Source: Piper betle (lineage: Eukaryota; Streptophyta; Magnoliopsida; Piperales; Piperaceae). Taken from it: a DNA stretch of 64,000 bases. The stretch is from the NCBI GenBank assembly GCA_033002965.1, contig JAURVB010012650.1:1-64000 (forward strand). Reading direction: 5' to 3'. Below, in pieces: positions 24,720 through 36,700 of this stretch. The first letter of the stretch is position 1. Each line of letters opens with the position of its first letter. The notes below the pieces were generated by a model, which made no database searches, was not told the origin of the DNA, and was given only the letters and a program-made list of their open reading frames with translations. The position numbers and the translations under genes were made by a program.

Positions 24720-27250
24720 TATGTTGGCATCTTTTAATGCTTTTGTTTTCTTAGCATGTGCCCAGATGGATTTTCAATGTTTGACGCTGGCTTCGGGTTG
24801 AATCCATTTGAAGGATAGAATCGTTCAAGATTCAAAGGCCTTGGTACATTGATCACAATTTTCTTATGTATGTAGTTGTCTCTATTGGGGGAAAAAATGT
24901 GAGTGAGTATTTACGTGCTTGTGCTTGCCACGGCGTCTGAATCTCAAAAGGCCTCATTGGTACCTATTCATTGCAATTATCCGTTGATGAGCCTTACTTG
25001 GAATAATGAAAATGTTTGCTGTCTGCTTATTGATTTAATTTATGTTTTATTTATTTAGGTTCAATTTTTTTGTTCGTAACTATTCTAACCAACACCAATT
25101 GTTGCAGTTATCGGAACTCTTATGGGAATATAAATGTTACCAAAGATGTAGATGAACTTTTGTTTATTACTGTGAACTCGTTTCTCGTTTCTCAAATCTC
25201 ATCCCTCGATGTTGCTTTGAACTTTCATCAACAGCATCTTGCATCTGCATCTACAGCTGCTCTTCTCTTTTTAAGCAACAACTGCATCGAGTTTTTGGAT
25301 TCTCATCTGACACCAAACTTGAACTTTGGGAGAAACCATATTATCTATTTTGATAGGGATCAAAATTTAGGTTTTTCCTTCTCTAGTTCATTTGTTGCAC
25401 TTGCATTTATGATGTTGAATCCATTTTTCAGTTTATTTGGTTTGAAAAATTGTCTATCTAATACAATGTTGGTTTAACGGAGTTACTCATTTTATTAATC
25501 ATTTGGAAGGATTTTATTTCCAGCAACGAAGAGAATAGACCCTCAATCTTTTGGCAAGCAATAGTTGGGAAGTCCTTGATTTTCTGAAAATAACTATCCA
25601 AAAGTAATGTTGTTTAAAATATTCTAGAAACTATTAATACTAACATGCAATTACTCAAAATTAATTAAAATAAAACATCTTATACCCACAAAACATGGTA
25701 AAAAAACTCATTGTGCCCCCTCAAATCTATATGTGCGTTGAAAAAATCTGTGTTAAAAAAGTTCACTCTACTCTCTCAAATCTAACAATGCTAATGATGA
25801 CTGAGACTGCTAAATGAAACTATAGATAATTATGTAACATAGAATATGCTACATTGACAACAAATTAATTTAATAATGCATCAAATTCAAATTTGAGTAT
25901 CCATTTTGCCACTTTTTTGGCCCTCTTGAACTTCAACCGTTTCTCATAAAATCCCCTCAATAACAGAGAAGGCTTTATTCTTCTTCTGACTGTGACCAAC
26001 TTTTCACACAGGCATGTCACTACAGTACCATTTTAAGTGTATCAATGTATATGTACACTATAGTATTGGCGACCTGTTAAGCGACTTTTTCGATGTTGAA
26101 TCGCCGTGGGAATAGCTTCTGCTGGCTTTTCTTGCATAGAATCCATAATGGATAGCCTTTGCTATCGGCGCCGGGAGAGGAGACATCGTTGTGGTGGTGC
26201 AGCAAGCACGGTCGACAAACAGGCCCCCAAGGAGAGTATTTGTATTTGCCATGAGCCGGCGGAGTTGGAGGGGACAGCAAGGCCTTTTAAAACAAGACTG
26301 GCTGCAAAAACTGCTACTGCTACTCCTTTTTTCTTTAATTTTGATTTGAATAATAAAATAGGAAAAAATTGATATTGAGTTAAAAGGACAAAAGATAAAT
26401 TTACATAATTTGATAACTTTACTTAAGTCCACAAAGTAGTAACCAAGCAACTTCTTCCTTTCCTTTAGGCAGAATATTTTATAATTATAATGTATTCTCA
26501 AGTTTATTCTTATTAATAAAATGAGAATTCAATACTAGACTCTAATGAAAAGTAAGAAATCTAACTGATTAAAATACAAAAAATTTTTAAATTATTACAA
26601 TTTTTATTCTCGTTCAATTAGGATATATCTGTAAAATCAGACAATAAGAATTTATATTTTAGATATTAAATTATTATATAGTTCGTCTCATTATTCAATG
26701 TTAGTTTGTATATAAACCTAAAATTTATTTATGATATAAGTTGTACATGATGTGATATCTTGTCAAAGTAAAAATGAAGAGATTATAAAATTTTCTAAAT
26801 TTATGTTGATTTATAAAATAATAGCAAATCTCTCAAGAAACACAAAAAAATACAAAGAGAATAGAGAGAAGAAAAATTTACGGACAACGTGAATTTAGAT
26901 GAATGAAAATAAGCTTTAACACCTTAGTATTTACTATTATTTATAATAGGATGATTTTTCTTTTCTTCTTGTCTCTCAATTTTTTCTAACGTGTGGTTAA
27001 TTCCAGGTTCATACGTAATACATTATTAATAATAAATTCAAAATATACGTAATGTTTTCCAAGAAAATCTTTTATTTAAGATAAACTAAATATATTTGGT
27101 AAGTAAATTTGTATTTTCATTGTTCATCTTCTTCTCTCTTTTACGATTATTCACAAACTAGTGTGGGCACTTGCTCCTTCCCAATTTCTTACGTTTCTTA
27201 CTAACCTCCCTCCCTCTTGCCTCATCCTATATCTATACTCCAAACAACAA
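24720..27250. other. Intergenic region, no recognised gene
   Basis: After the CHLD 3' end the sequence is mostly AT-rich. A 135-codon plus-strand frame at 25070-25477 follows an acceptor-like TTGTTGCAG, and overlapping frames at 26058-26501 occur on both strands. None shows a domain, a signal peptide with a plausible mature protein, or a family I recognise. The remainder to 27250 contains no coding signal. Confidence 0.5.
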
Positions 27251-27259
27251 CACCGCATG

Positions 27260-28526
27260 TAGGGGTGGGCGTGGACGTCCGAATTTGTCCGTCTGTCCGA
27301 TGTCCGAAGTATGTCCGACCGAATTTGACCGACCGAATTCGACCGAATTAAAACAAACCAAACATGGACATTTTTTTGTCCGACCGAACGACCGACCGAG
27401 TGTCCGATATTTAATAACAAACTTGTATGATCCATCTTCGAAAAAAATATATCACATTATAAACATAATGTAAAACCAGTGATCTGAGTCAGGGTTTTAT
27501 GCTTATGAACCGATCGGTTCAATTGTCGGTTCAAGTCGAGTATGTTTTAGAATATGTGTACTGAGTCGACGCTGGTCGGGTGTACGAGCCATGAGGGTCA
27601 TACGTACCCAAGTATATGATGATAACATCATGAATATAACAGAAAAGAATGAGTTATCAGAATATATGAAAGTATGCCAATTATTTTTTTATTTTATATA
27701 TAGTTGATCGTGGAATTAGTTTAGGCCATTTACCGCGTTAGGACGCGTTACGGGGAATTTGGGTGGGTTATTAGTTATAGAATGTCATTATGATGTTGTA
27801 GTGTTTATTTTATTTTATGGAATTTTTTCTGATTTTATGGATTTTTTTAGGATTTATTCCGAGTTAGTTATTATTATTGACTCGAGACATTAGCGAGTCA
27901 AGTCTTATTTACGATATTGCCATCAATCAAACCTCCGACCCATTCTCTTCCCCGTCCAAACCGCGCCGCCCCCTTGCGTGGTCGCTGCCGCCGCCGCCGC
28001 CGCGTCGCCCGGCCGCCGATCGTCGCCGCCAGGCCCCGCCGCGGCGTTGCCGCCGTCGCCCCAGTCGCCCGACCTCCACGACGCCGGAATCTTTGCTTGT
28101 CGTCGATTCCGCCGCCACCGCCGCCGCGTCGCCCGGCCGCCGATCGTCGCCGCCAGGCCCCGCCGCGGCGTTGCCGTGATGCCCCGAGCGCCCCCGCCGT
28201 CGCCCGGCCTCCACGACGCCGGAATCGCCGCTCGTCGTCGATTCTGCCGCTGATACCCTCTGTTCGCATCATCGATTCCGCCGCCGGCGACCGTCGCCGC
28301 GGCCGTCTTTGACATTGCCAACCCTCCTACGGCGGCAGGCGGCGGCGGAGGAGCAGCGCTGCGGAGGTGGCGGCGGCGGAGAGGGTTTGGTCTGTCCGCG
28401 GACATTGCTTGGGCCCGACGGACAATTCGATGTCCGAAGTCGGTCGGACAAATTTTGTCCGACAAAATTTCGGACAGACGCGGACAATAATTCGTCCGAT
28501 GTCTGTCCGACCGATGCCCACCCCTG
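27260..28526. mobile_element. Non-autonomous hAT element, TIR TAGGGGTGGGC, 8-bp target duplication
   Basis: The left end is TAGGGGTGGGC (27260) and the right end GCCCACCCCTG (28526). The element is flanked on both sides by the perfect 8-bp direct repeat ACCGCATG (27252-27259 and 28527-28534). Subterminal arms are full of TGTCCGA/TCGGACA motifs in both orientations, as in plant hAT elements. The 1267-bp body has no transposase. Its middle is LTR-derived and GC-rich sequence (27469-28310). Confidence 0.85.
27469..28310 (+). mobile_element. Truncated LTR (first about 840 bp) inside the hAT element
   Basis: It starts TGTAAAACCAGTGATCTGAG and runs colinear with 48339-49200: shared GTCAGGGTTTTA, GAATATATGAAAGTATGC, GGTGGGTTATTAGTTATAGA, GACTCGAG, TTACGA and TGCCAT, followed by a (CCG)-rich block. 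The later part of the LTR (49500-51196 in the fuller copy) is absent. Long overlapping frames on both strands in the GC-rich block are composition artefacts. Confidence 0.6.
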
Positions 28527-28716
28527 ACCGCATGGGCTCAAAAAGAATTATAAATATTGCGGTTTATCTTGGTTTGATCCCTCAGCTTCCATCACCTCCA
28601 ACCTCGATCCATGTTGCATGTACAATTGTAATATGATTAGTTCAACTTTATATATATATATATAGCTAAAGTGTTAGTGAGCCCAAATGTTGCCAGCTGA
28701 GAGGGTGTTTTTTTTT

Positions 28717-28848
28717 GAAACAATAAATCTGGACCGTCCTTGTAATCGGACGGCCTAAATCAAAGCTTTGAATAAAAAATTTTTTTTTGCCCCAAGCTCA
28801 CTAAACTGGGTCATCCGATTATAAGGACAGCCTAGATTTATTGTTCTA
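28717..28848. repeat. Small MITE/hairpin
   Basis: GAAACAATAAATCTGGACCG at 28717 and the bases following it pair with 28808-28848 (TCATCCGATTATAAGGACAG and CCTAGATTTATTGTTC). Arms of about 40 bases surround a short spacer with a poly-T/A tract. The outer flanks GTGAGCCC and GCTCACTAA suggest that the element may extend to about 28670-28800. Confidence 0.6.
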
Positions 28849-28879
28849 AAACAAAAACAAAAACAACGTCCCAATTCCG

Positions 28880-29270
28880 GCTCGCCATCCTGCCGCCCCT
28901 AGCATGGTGGTCCTACCCCTGCCCCACTGCGGCCTCCTCTACCCCGCTCCCCCCTCCATCGCCGTGGCCACCCCCGCCCTGTCGTGGCCTCCCTGCTCCC
29001 CCTCCCCCTCCGTGGCCGCCCCCACCCTGCCGCAACCTCCTCTACCCCGCTCCCCCCTCCTCCACCAAGGGTGCCCCTCCTCCCCGCGCTCCCCCTCGAC
29101 CACGCCAGGGCGGGGGGGGGGGTCAACCGGGTAGACGAGGCTGCACGGGGTGGGGGTAGCCACAACGTGGTAGGGGTGGCCACGACATGGCAGGGGCAGG
29201 GGTGGCCACAGTGGAGCGGGGGCATCTGCGGTGAGGGAGGGGGATTGGCCACGACCACAGCTAGATCTTT
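28880..29270. repeat. GC-rich simple-sequence block
   Basis: The block is built of CCCCGCTCCCCC, GTGGCCxCCCC and similar short units with a run of 12 G near 29111-29122. Open frames occur on both strands (28899-29361) with Pro/Gly/Arg-rich nonsense composition. I see no gene. Confidence 0.55.
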
Positions 29271-29589
29271 GGCCATGCGGCCCGATATGGCTGTAGTTGA
29301 CTATATCCGACCTCCCAGCGATCGAATTTGGCTGGTGGGCGGCTAGACAAAGTTTTATCAAATGATGACAAATTGAATATAATTATTCTTTAAACTCTTC
29401 CAATCGCATTCTAATTTTGTAAAACCCCTTGCAATTTTTGAAGTCTCTAAGTTACAAGAGAGTGATCAATTTATCTACAGTCGAGTATTGAACAAATTAC
29501 TTTGATTTTTACTTCACCATGATCCATGCTTCAAACTCATGCTAACAAAAACAAAAGTTATGGGAAAGTTTTTCATGTGATAAACCCTC

Positions 29590-31440
29590 TCTTCAGCTTC
29601 TTCGGATCCTGATGGCAACTTCAACCGTATTCGAAGGAATAATGAGAGTCTGGGTAGTTATGATGTTCCCACTTGCATCTTGGCAATTTCATAATTTCAT
29701 CTTTTTCAGCAGATTTCATTGATATTTCTTGCAATTTTAATTTTACATGGAGTAACAAATATATTGATGACACTATTGTTTACAAGAAACTTGATAGAAG
29801 TTTATATAATGACCTTTGTATGATGAAATTTTCCAACGGGTATATCAATTGTCTCCCTTCCTGGATCCTCCAACCATTCTCCTATTCTCTATAAGCTTGA
29901 GGACTGCCCGCCTTTTAGTTCAAATCATTCTGCTTCTTTTACTATATGGCTTAAAGGTGACTTAATTAAGGCTATCATACAACATGCATGGTTTGCTTAC
30001 TTTGTTGGAAATCCTCAATTCATTCTCTTTAAAAAGCTCTAAAGTGTCAAAGCAACTTTAAAAACTTGATTTATTGAAGTTTTTAGCAAAGTTAATGTGA
30101 GAATGAGCAATGCTCAATTGTTTCCTCAAGCAAGTGCTCTCCATGGATCCTACAAATACCTAATTGCTTAAAAATGAAAAGACTGGCCCATGTCAATTTA
30201 CTTCAAGAGGAAGACATTGAAGAAAAGTTCTACAGATAGAAATCTATAATAAATTGGCTGAGAGAAGGAGATAGAAATTCTTGGTTCTTCCATTCCACGG
30301 TTACCTTTCATATCCTAATAAATCATATTCATGAGATTGTAGATCTACATAGGAATAAACTTTCCGATTCTAATGCTATTGGGATTGGAGCCGAGAGGTT
30401 ATTCGAAGATTTGCATACCCCTTCATCTTCTGATCTTCCTTTATCTATTCATTTCCGATGCAAGTTGACTCATGAACAAGCTTCTACGTTGACTTGTATG
30501 GTCAGCAACAAGAAAATTGAAGTTATTATCTTTAGTGGTCAAAATAATAAAGCTGATGGCCAAGATGGTTTTATCAAAGAATTTTTTATTTTTTATTTGA
30601 TATTGTTAGTAAAGACCTTATATTGGCCATCAAACACTTCTTCGAACAAGGTAAACTACTCCGGGCACTAAATACCTTTTTTTCTCTCATTCCGAAAAAC
30701 ACCAGATGCTAGATCTTTTAAGCACTTCAGGCCTATTTTTCTTTACAACTTCGTCTATAAATGCATCTCTAAAATTATAATTTTTTAGCTTGCTCTCATT
30801 TTGTCTTCTTTAATTAGCTTAAATCAATCAACATTTTTGAAATATAGGTTGATAAATAAAAATATCTTGTCGGCCTACTAATTAACGAGGAATTTTTACT
30901 ATTCTAAAGAGCCAAAAAGGTTTTTGTATCAAGGTTGATTTGAGAAATACCTTTAATAAAGTACAATGGGATTTTTTTGTTTTTAGTCTTTCGCAATTTG
31001 GGGTTCAACAATGATTGAATTGATTGGGATCTTAAGTATAGACAATCTTTAAAAAAAGGAATTCATCTCACTAACAAATGCTATTTTTGTGAGGCTTGCC
31101 TCGAAGCTAGAGACAATATTTTTCTTTGAGTGCCCTTATAGTAAATAAGTTTGGAAGCTGATCTTTCAAAAATATTACATACTTCATCAAGTGAAACCTC
31201 TTTTTAGTGCTTACGTCTCTTCCATTTGGTACAAGCGAAACAAAAGAATATTTGAAGATCTCAAAATGTATCATGGTTCATTGGCTATATCTATTATTTC
31301 TCAAGTATAGCTTGTCTCGGAAGTTCTAAACTATAATAAGAAAAATATTGATCATTGTGATTTCTTTTTGAACTTTTGAATGTAATTCTTCTATGACTCT
31401 CTGGAGCCCTTTTCCCCTTTGTAGAAGTAAATAAATAAAT
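29590..31440 (+). mobile_element. Degenerate LINE-1 (L1 clade) ORF2 remnant
   Basis: Pieces of ORF2 are readable in order. Near 29740-29900 an endonuclease end reads FTWSNKYIDDT and KLDRSLYNDL, then a tract like LPSW and SDHSPILYKL in a shifted frame. Near 30540-30720 the start of the reverse transcriptase reads ADGQDGFIKEFF, then LIPKNT. Near 31085-31260 the zinc-finger RVT tail reads CYFCEACLEA, FFECPYS-like residues and WYKRNKRIFEDLK. Many stops and frameshifts separate them. The end near 31430 carries an AAATAAATAAAT tail typical of plant LINEs. It is not functional. Confidence 0.7.
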
Positions 31441-31449
31441 GACATAGAA

Positions 31450-32570
31450 ATTAGAATCATAATGTGAAAAGGGGATTTTGAAATGAGGGTTTAGTGCTTT
31501 GATTAAGGGGGTACTTCAACAAATGTCATTCAATTCGTCTAGGACGATATTGTTGCATTTTTTGTATTTTTCAATTGGAGCTTGTGAACAAAGGTATAAA
31601 AAATTGACATATTCGGTATATAAGTAACATATTATTAAATAACACGTTTATTAGTAGATGTACAGAAGATTATTCAGGATGCTACTAGGTGTAAGCTTCA
31701 ATAAAAAAAGGACTTCATTTAAATAAAACAGTAAATATGAACTAGTCGAGTCATGGACCAGAGTCACAAATAAGAGATAACATGGATGTCAACCACATAA
31801 AATGTTAACTTCACTAATAAAAAAGGTATACATTCAAATAAAGAAATCATATATGAAATAGTCTATCTCATGGCCTGACCAGTAACGGAAGTAGAGGGTG
31901 TAACTCTCCAATGCTCTTGATTTTAAAGTTCAATAGTAACTCTGGTCATCACTATATCAGGAAAAAAAAAAAATTTAGAAAGCAGTGGACAAAAAGCGCA
32001 ATAAATTTGCCTGGTAAAAGTGGTCATATAACTATTTGTAAAAGTGGTATGGGTAAAATTACGAAAGCAAGAGAGATGAAATTGTCTTTTAAGCCACTTG
32101 TCCTTAAATTGTCTTTGAAACGACGTGTGCTTACAAGGTGTGCATATAACAAGCTTATCACATGTAGATAGACTTGTCACTTAATATAAGATAATATAAT
32201 CTATCAAAAAATGCAAGTTTAAATACATGAACTAAATTAGTTAATAAATACAATAGTCATAAAAAATGCTGTATTCATGCAGTTTGTATCTGGAAAATGC
32301 GGGCACAGTCCAGGAAAGTTAAACAATGGACTTGTAAAGGCGGTTAGACAAGTCTTATTTGTAATGTCATAGCTATGACATTATTTCATAAACTTAGGAT
32401 ACCCGATGTGCAACTTCGTAACAGTGGACTTGTAGAAGTGGGGTTATGTACAACTCTTATTTGTAATACGACGAGGACGACAGTGTTTTCTAACTTCAGG
32501 TATTCGACGGGCAACTTCAGATATAATTTCATGCATTAAACATTTATTTAGTTTTAAATCAATAGTGTAT
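31450..32570. other. Gene-free stretch, possible CACTA-like start
   Basis: The sequence is AT-rich without a recognisable gene. CACTATATCAGGAAAA begins at 31950, and repeats of GTAAAAGTGGT and GGACTTGTARAxGxGG follow (32010-32050, 32330-32440), which recalls CACTA subterminal repeats. No matching end or transposase is visible. The 86-codon frames at 31911-32180 on both strands are not convincing. Confidence 0.3.
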
Positions 32571-32571
32571 G

Positions 32572-33139
32572 TGTTGGGCCCTTTAGGCCTTTAAAAAGAC
32601 TTGTAATAAGTATCACTGGGTCTCTCTTAATCCAAAGTCAACTAAAGGAATAATATTTTTCTATTAACCTATATACAAGTCACAAACGCCCTCTACGACC
32701 AATCATCAAGTGAAATCCATAAAGGAAACTTCTACAATCGGCATAGGCAAATACTAAAGTCAACTTGGGGCCCTAAAAAATAGACAATAAGTGTCACGAG
32801 GGCCCCAAAAAATGACTTGTAATAGGTGTCACAGGTTTCTCTTAATTTAAAAGTGAAGAAATAAAGCTTTATTAGAGGAATAAGGTTTTCCTATTAGACT
32901 ATATACAAGTTACCAATGTCTTCGACGACCGATCATCTGGTGGAACCTATGAAAGAAACTTTGGTCAAAAAGTCAACTTGACTATGATATAACTATTGGG
33001 CCCTTTTGGCCTCCAAAAAAGGACATGCAATGTCACGAGCCTCTCTTAATCTAAAATTAACTCAAAGAATAAGTGCTTTCTATTACCCTATATATAAGTC
33101 ACTAACACCCTCTATGACGTATGTGGGATAAACCCAACA
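32572..33139 (-). mobile_element. TRIM-family copy with three LTR units in tandem
   Basis: Reverse-complement units of the LTR at 5281-5430 begin near 32572 (TGTTGGGCCC), about 32785-32800 (GGGCCCC) and about 32987 (TTGGGCCC). The end at 33139 reads AAACCCAACA. Each has ACTTGTAATA/ACATGCAATG, CTCTCTTAATC and CTATATACAAGT blocks. Between units are remnants matching the TRIM internal part, for example GGAACCTATGAAAG near 32942. The LTR-internal-LTR-internal-LTR layout is a known product of unequal recombination in TRIMs. Confidence 0.7.
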
Positions 33140-33294
33140 ATATGATCTATGCTCATATGACTTGTGTACACTAAACAAATCTTGGTTATGTATTCTAGCA
33201 TTTAATGACAAGTATATCTATTATTATTAAAAGTTATGTTGCAGACATACACATTAGCGAGCGGAATATCATGTTGTATTATTGGTAAGGGATT

Positions 33295-33447
33295 TGTTGT
33301 AGCAACTACTACAAACACTTACACGATTGGTTTAAATCTTTTAAATTAAAAGATATTAATTTAATTATTATAATTAAAATTTTAAGCACCTTCGATTAAA
33401 GAGATTTAAACCAATAAAATAAGTGTTATAGTGGGTTCACTACAACT
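33295..33447. repeat. MITE, inverted arms of about 46 bp
   Basis: GTTGTAGCAACTACTACAAA and GATTGGTTTAAATCT (33295-33340) pair with GAGATTTAAACCAAT and ATAGTGGGTTCACTACAAC (33401-33447). The core is a very AT-rich palindrome-like spacer with no coding content. Confidence 0.6.
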
Positions 33448-33449
33448 AA

Positions 33450-34544
33450 GTGCTGGAGCAAATACCAAACATGGGGGCAAATTTTGAAGAGTCTTCGGTT
33501 CAGAACTCGGACTTCACGGGAAGCAACGTTTGGTTCCTTTTTTTATATAAGTTTTATGTGATTTGAAAATCTAATCTTGGTTTCAGAAAAGAATAGACAG
33601 AAACTCCCCTATTTATTGGATAAATTGGCAACCAAACAGAAAGTGTTTATGCAACGTTATACCAGAATATCAATAGAAGTCTAAAACAAACAGATACCTT
33701 CAACAGTACTATACACATCGAAAGAAGCATAAGATGGATATAATCTTAACACCAGAATATCTCACGCACTAAGGGCTTCTTGCCCTTAATTTTTCCTCCA
33801 CCTCTACCACTATCTTTGGCCTGGGCCTTAGTTTGTAGCATTGTTACAAAAATTGGGATCAGTTATTGATTCAGATTTTTTATAATTAGCATAAGATAGA
33901 TTTAAACCGGTTTAATACCGATTCACTACTTATTTCAAATCAGTAAAATAAGGTATTATAAAATTATAAAATAATATATAATTACATAAATGACTATATA
34001 TAAAGTTGTCTACTTCTTTTTAATGATTTTATTTTGTTTTATAAAGCAAGTTTTATATATTCTATTTATTCTTGGCATGTTTGTTAAGGATAAATGTTAG
34101 CGAAATAAAATAGAACACTTCAATATTATATTTGAAAAAGGATGCAACAAGAGAGAGATGAAAGTCAAACCAATTTATTAAAGTGTTCGAAACATGAAAT
34201 TTTAGAAAGTGGAGATTTAAATTTAAAGGGTATACACAATACTTGTGACAACCTAAAATCCACCCACAAGACATCTCTAAACTTAGGAAATTTGCTTGAA
34301 CTCGGTTCAATTCGGCTGGTGTTGGCTCGACTCGGTTGGTATTAGCTCAACTCGGCTAATTCCTTAACCACTTTTTCCAATTCCAAACAAACTCAAATTT
34401 TTAACTCGGACTAGTAATGAACCGGGTTGTAGGGGAGGAGACATCTGCTTCCTTCTTTGTCCCAGGCCTACCCACAGGAACAGATGTCTCCTTGTGGGGA
34501 GTGGAAACATGTACTTGCCCCATGTTTTACAATTGGCCCAAGCT
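33450..34544. other. Gene-free AT-rich stretch
   Basis: No gene is visible. Repeats of CTCGGYTSG and AACTCGGYT at 34300-34410 resemble the motif set at 100-571 and may be a further transposon scrap. A short duplication of GAGACATCTGCTTCC/AGATGTCTCCTTG as an inverted pair lies at 34437-34496. Confidence 0.4.
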
Positions 34545-34552
34545 ATTTTTTA

Positions 34553-35479
34553 CATGGTTGCATGAATCGGAATCGGAATCGGAATCGGTTTTCCCGTGAA
34601 TCGGAATCGGAATCGGAATCGGTCTGAATCGGCCAGGAATCGGTTTTGTTGAATCGGTCCAAATTAATTTAATCGGTCATATATAATAATTTGACAATTT
34701 ATAATATAAATATATTAAAATTGGATATTGATGTTATTTTGATATTATTCTGTGTATTATAATTTATGATATTTTTAAATATTTTTTAAGATTTTTTTAA
34801 TTATTTAGAATTAATTATTATTTTTGACTCGAGTTAGACTCGAGTCAACTTTTAATTACGAGAATGCCACTCTTTACCCCCCGCCGCCGCCGCCGGACCG
34901 GTCGGCGGCGAGTCTCGCGGCGGCGATGTCGGAGGATGTCGGCAGCCCGGTCGGACGAACAGGCGGCGGTCGGACGGCAGATTCGCGGCGGAATCGCGGC
35001 GCTCGCGTCGGCCGGCGGAACCCGAGTTCGGGCGGCGGTCGCAACGCTGCGGCGGAATCGTGGCGGAGGGCGGAGCTGAGGTCGGAGTCGGGCGGCGGTG
35101 GCCTGGTCGGACGGAGGACGGCCGAGGGAGGACGGCGCAAGCGCGGCGGAGGGCGGCGGAGCGAAGGTCGGAGTCGGGCGGCGGAATCGGGGGGAGGGTA
35201 TGATTTAGGTTTTTAAATCCAAATTACCATTTTACCCATGCTTAAATAATTTAATAAAAATTATACCTAGGGTATTTTGGTAATTTCATAAAAAAACCGA
35301 TTCCGATTTAAATCGGCCGATTCCGATTCCGAGTTAAATCGGTCGGAATCGGCCGAAACGGGCCGATTCACGACCCGATTCGGGGCCGACCGAGTCGGCC
35401 CCGAAATCGGATCGGCGCGACGCCGATCCGATTTAAATCGGCCGATTCCGCACGGAATCGGCCGATTCGTGCAACCATG
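34553..35479. mobile_element. Non-autonomous hAT element, TIR CATGGTTGCAYGAATCGG, 8-bp target duplication
   Basis: The left terminus CATGGTTGCATGAATCGG (34553) and the right terminus CCGATTCGTGCAACCATG (35479) are inverted with one mismatch. The perfect direct repeat ATTTTTTA flanks the element (34545-34552 and 35480-35487). Subterminal arms are tandem GAATCGG/CCGATTC motifs. The 927-bp body has no transposase. Its centre (about 34690-35210) carries the GACTCGAGT-to-GC-rich module also found at 27469-28310 and in the LTRs at 48339 and 61312. Frames over 34824-35216 on both strands are Gly/Arg-rich composition artefacts. Confidence 0.85.
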
Positions 35480-35489
35480 ATTTTTTATA

Positions 35490-36700
35490 AAAAACCAAAC
35501 CACAATGGTGCGGGCAGCCTTGCCATTGTCAGAAATTTCTTAAGTCCTTTCCCTCTCACGCATAATATAGCAAATTAGTCAAAATACCTGCGGATAAAAT
35601 AATCAATAAAAATAGAAAAATAAATATAAAAAATATTAAACAATAACAAAAAGTTTACATATATTTTTCAATACATGGCCATTAAATGTTTACAATAATA
35701 AAAAATGATATAATAAAATTAAAAAATATCGCATGATTAAATAAAAATAATTTTATAACAAAAAGTTGTAAAGATAGCATTTTTTGACTTCAATAAGTAC
35801 AAATGTTAAAAAAACAAATATTATATAGAGAAAACAAAAAATATTAGATAGCCACTCTCGTGAGAATATTTTTTGATAGATGGTTATTGATTTTTTAAAA
35901 TAATATAAAAATGACAAAAATAAAATGAAAAGTATTGTCACCTGTTTAAATAAAAATAAGTTAACAACAAAATTACCGGAAAAAAAACTGTGTTTTTTAA
36001 ACTTCAATAAGATCAAGTATTAAAAAAATCTATTGGAATTCCTAGTGAAAAGATAATTTATAGGGAAAGTTTCAAATGAAAAAGTGCAAGCCCTAAATAT
36101 AAACTTTTAATTTAAAAAATCATAATCTAAAGAATATACCTTTTTATAAGTAGGTACATCTTATAAAAGCACCTCTTTTAAAGAGGACATCTTTCTACAA
36201 TGAGATACATCCTGTAGAAACCTCTTCTAAAGAGTTGCACCTGCTTAGAAACAAGGACCAAAAAGTGCCCTCTATTAGAGCAAATTTGGGAAAAAAATTC
36301 TTCCACTATTATAATTAGGTATTAGATCATTTTGCTTACAGGTAAATAGTAAGTGTGGTCGCTCCACAGCTCCACAGATAATTGTCTCAATTTCTTTATA
36401 TCCTTGGATTTGTGAACATTGTTTTTTGTAATATCGAATTATTTTTAGCTTCAGTCTCAAAATGAAAAAGTCCCCGTATCAATGTTCCACATTATCCAAA
36501 GCTACTTTCTCCACCCTTCATAAGCATTCCCTTTTTTTTTCAGTTTCTTTTTTTGTGTTTTGTTTTGTGATTCAATTTCTAGCATTTCCACTTTTTCTAG
36601 CCTAAAGATTGCGGTTTGAGAAGCTTTATATCTCATTTTGTAGGGCCAAAAAAATATAGGAGAAGAGCAAGAGAGAAACGGAGCAGGTTTTTTTTAATTA
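35490..36700. other. Gene-free, very AT-rich stretch
   Basis: Poly-A/T rich sequence with no gene or intact repeat that I can define. Short variants of TAAAAGCACCTCTTTTAAAG near 36160-36240 recur loosely. Confidence 0.4.

Noticed and set aside
25070..25477. 135-codon plus-strand frame after CHLD
   Set aside because: It is hydrophobic and Ser/Asn/Leu-rich with no domain, and nearby AT-rich sequence gives similar chance frames.
26058..26501. Overlapping frames on both strands near 26.1-26.5 kb
   Set aside because: Both strands are open in the same place, which points to composition; neither translation matches a family I know.
27877..28541. Many long frames on both strands (up to 180 codons)
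   Set aside because: They lie in CCG/CGG repeats inside the hAT element and give Arg/Pro/Ala-rich nonsense in every frame.
34824..35216. 130-codon Gly/Arg-rich frame
   Set aside because: GC-rich simple-sequence artefact within a hAT element.
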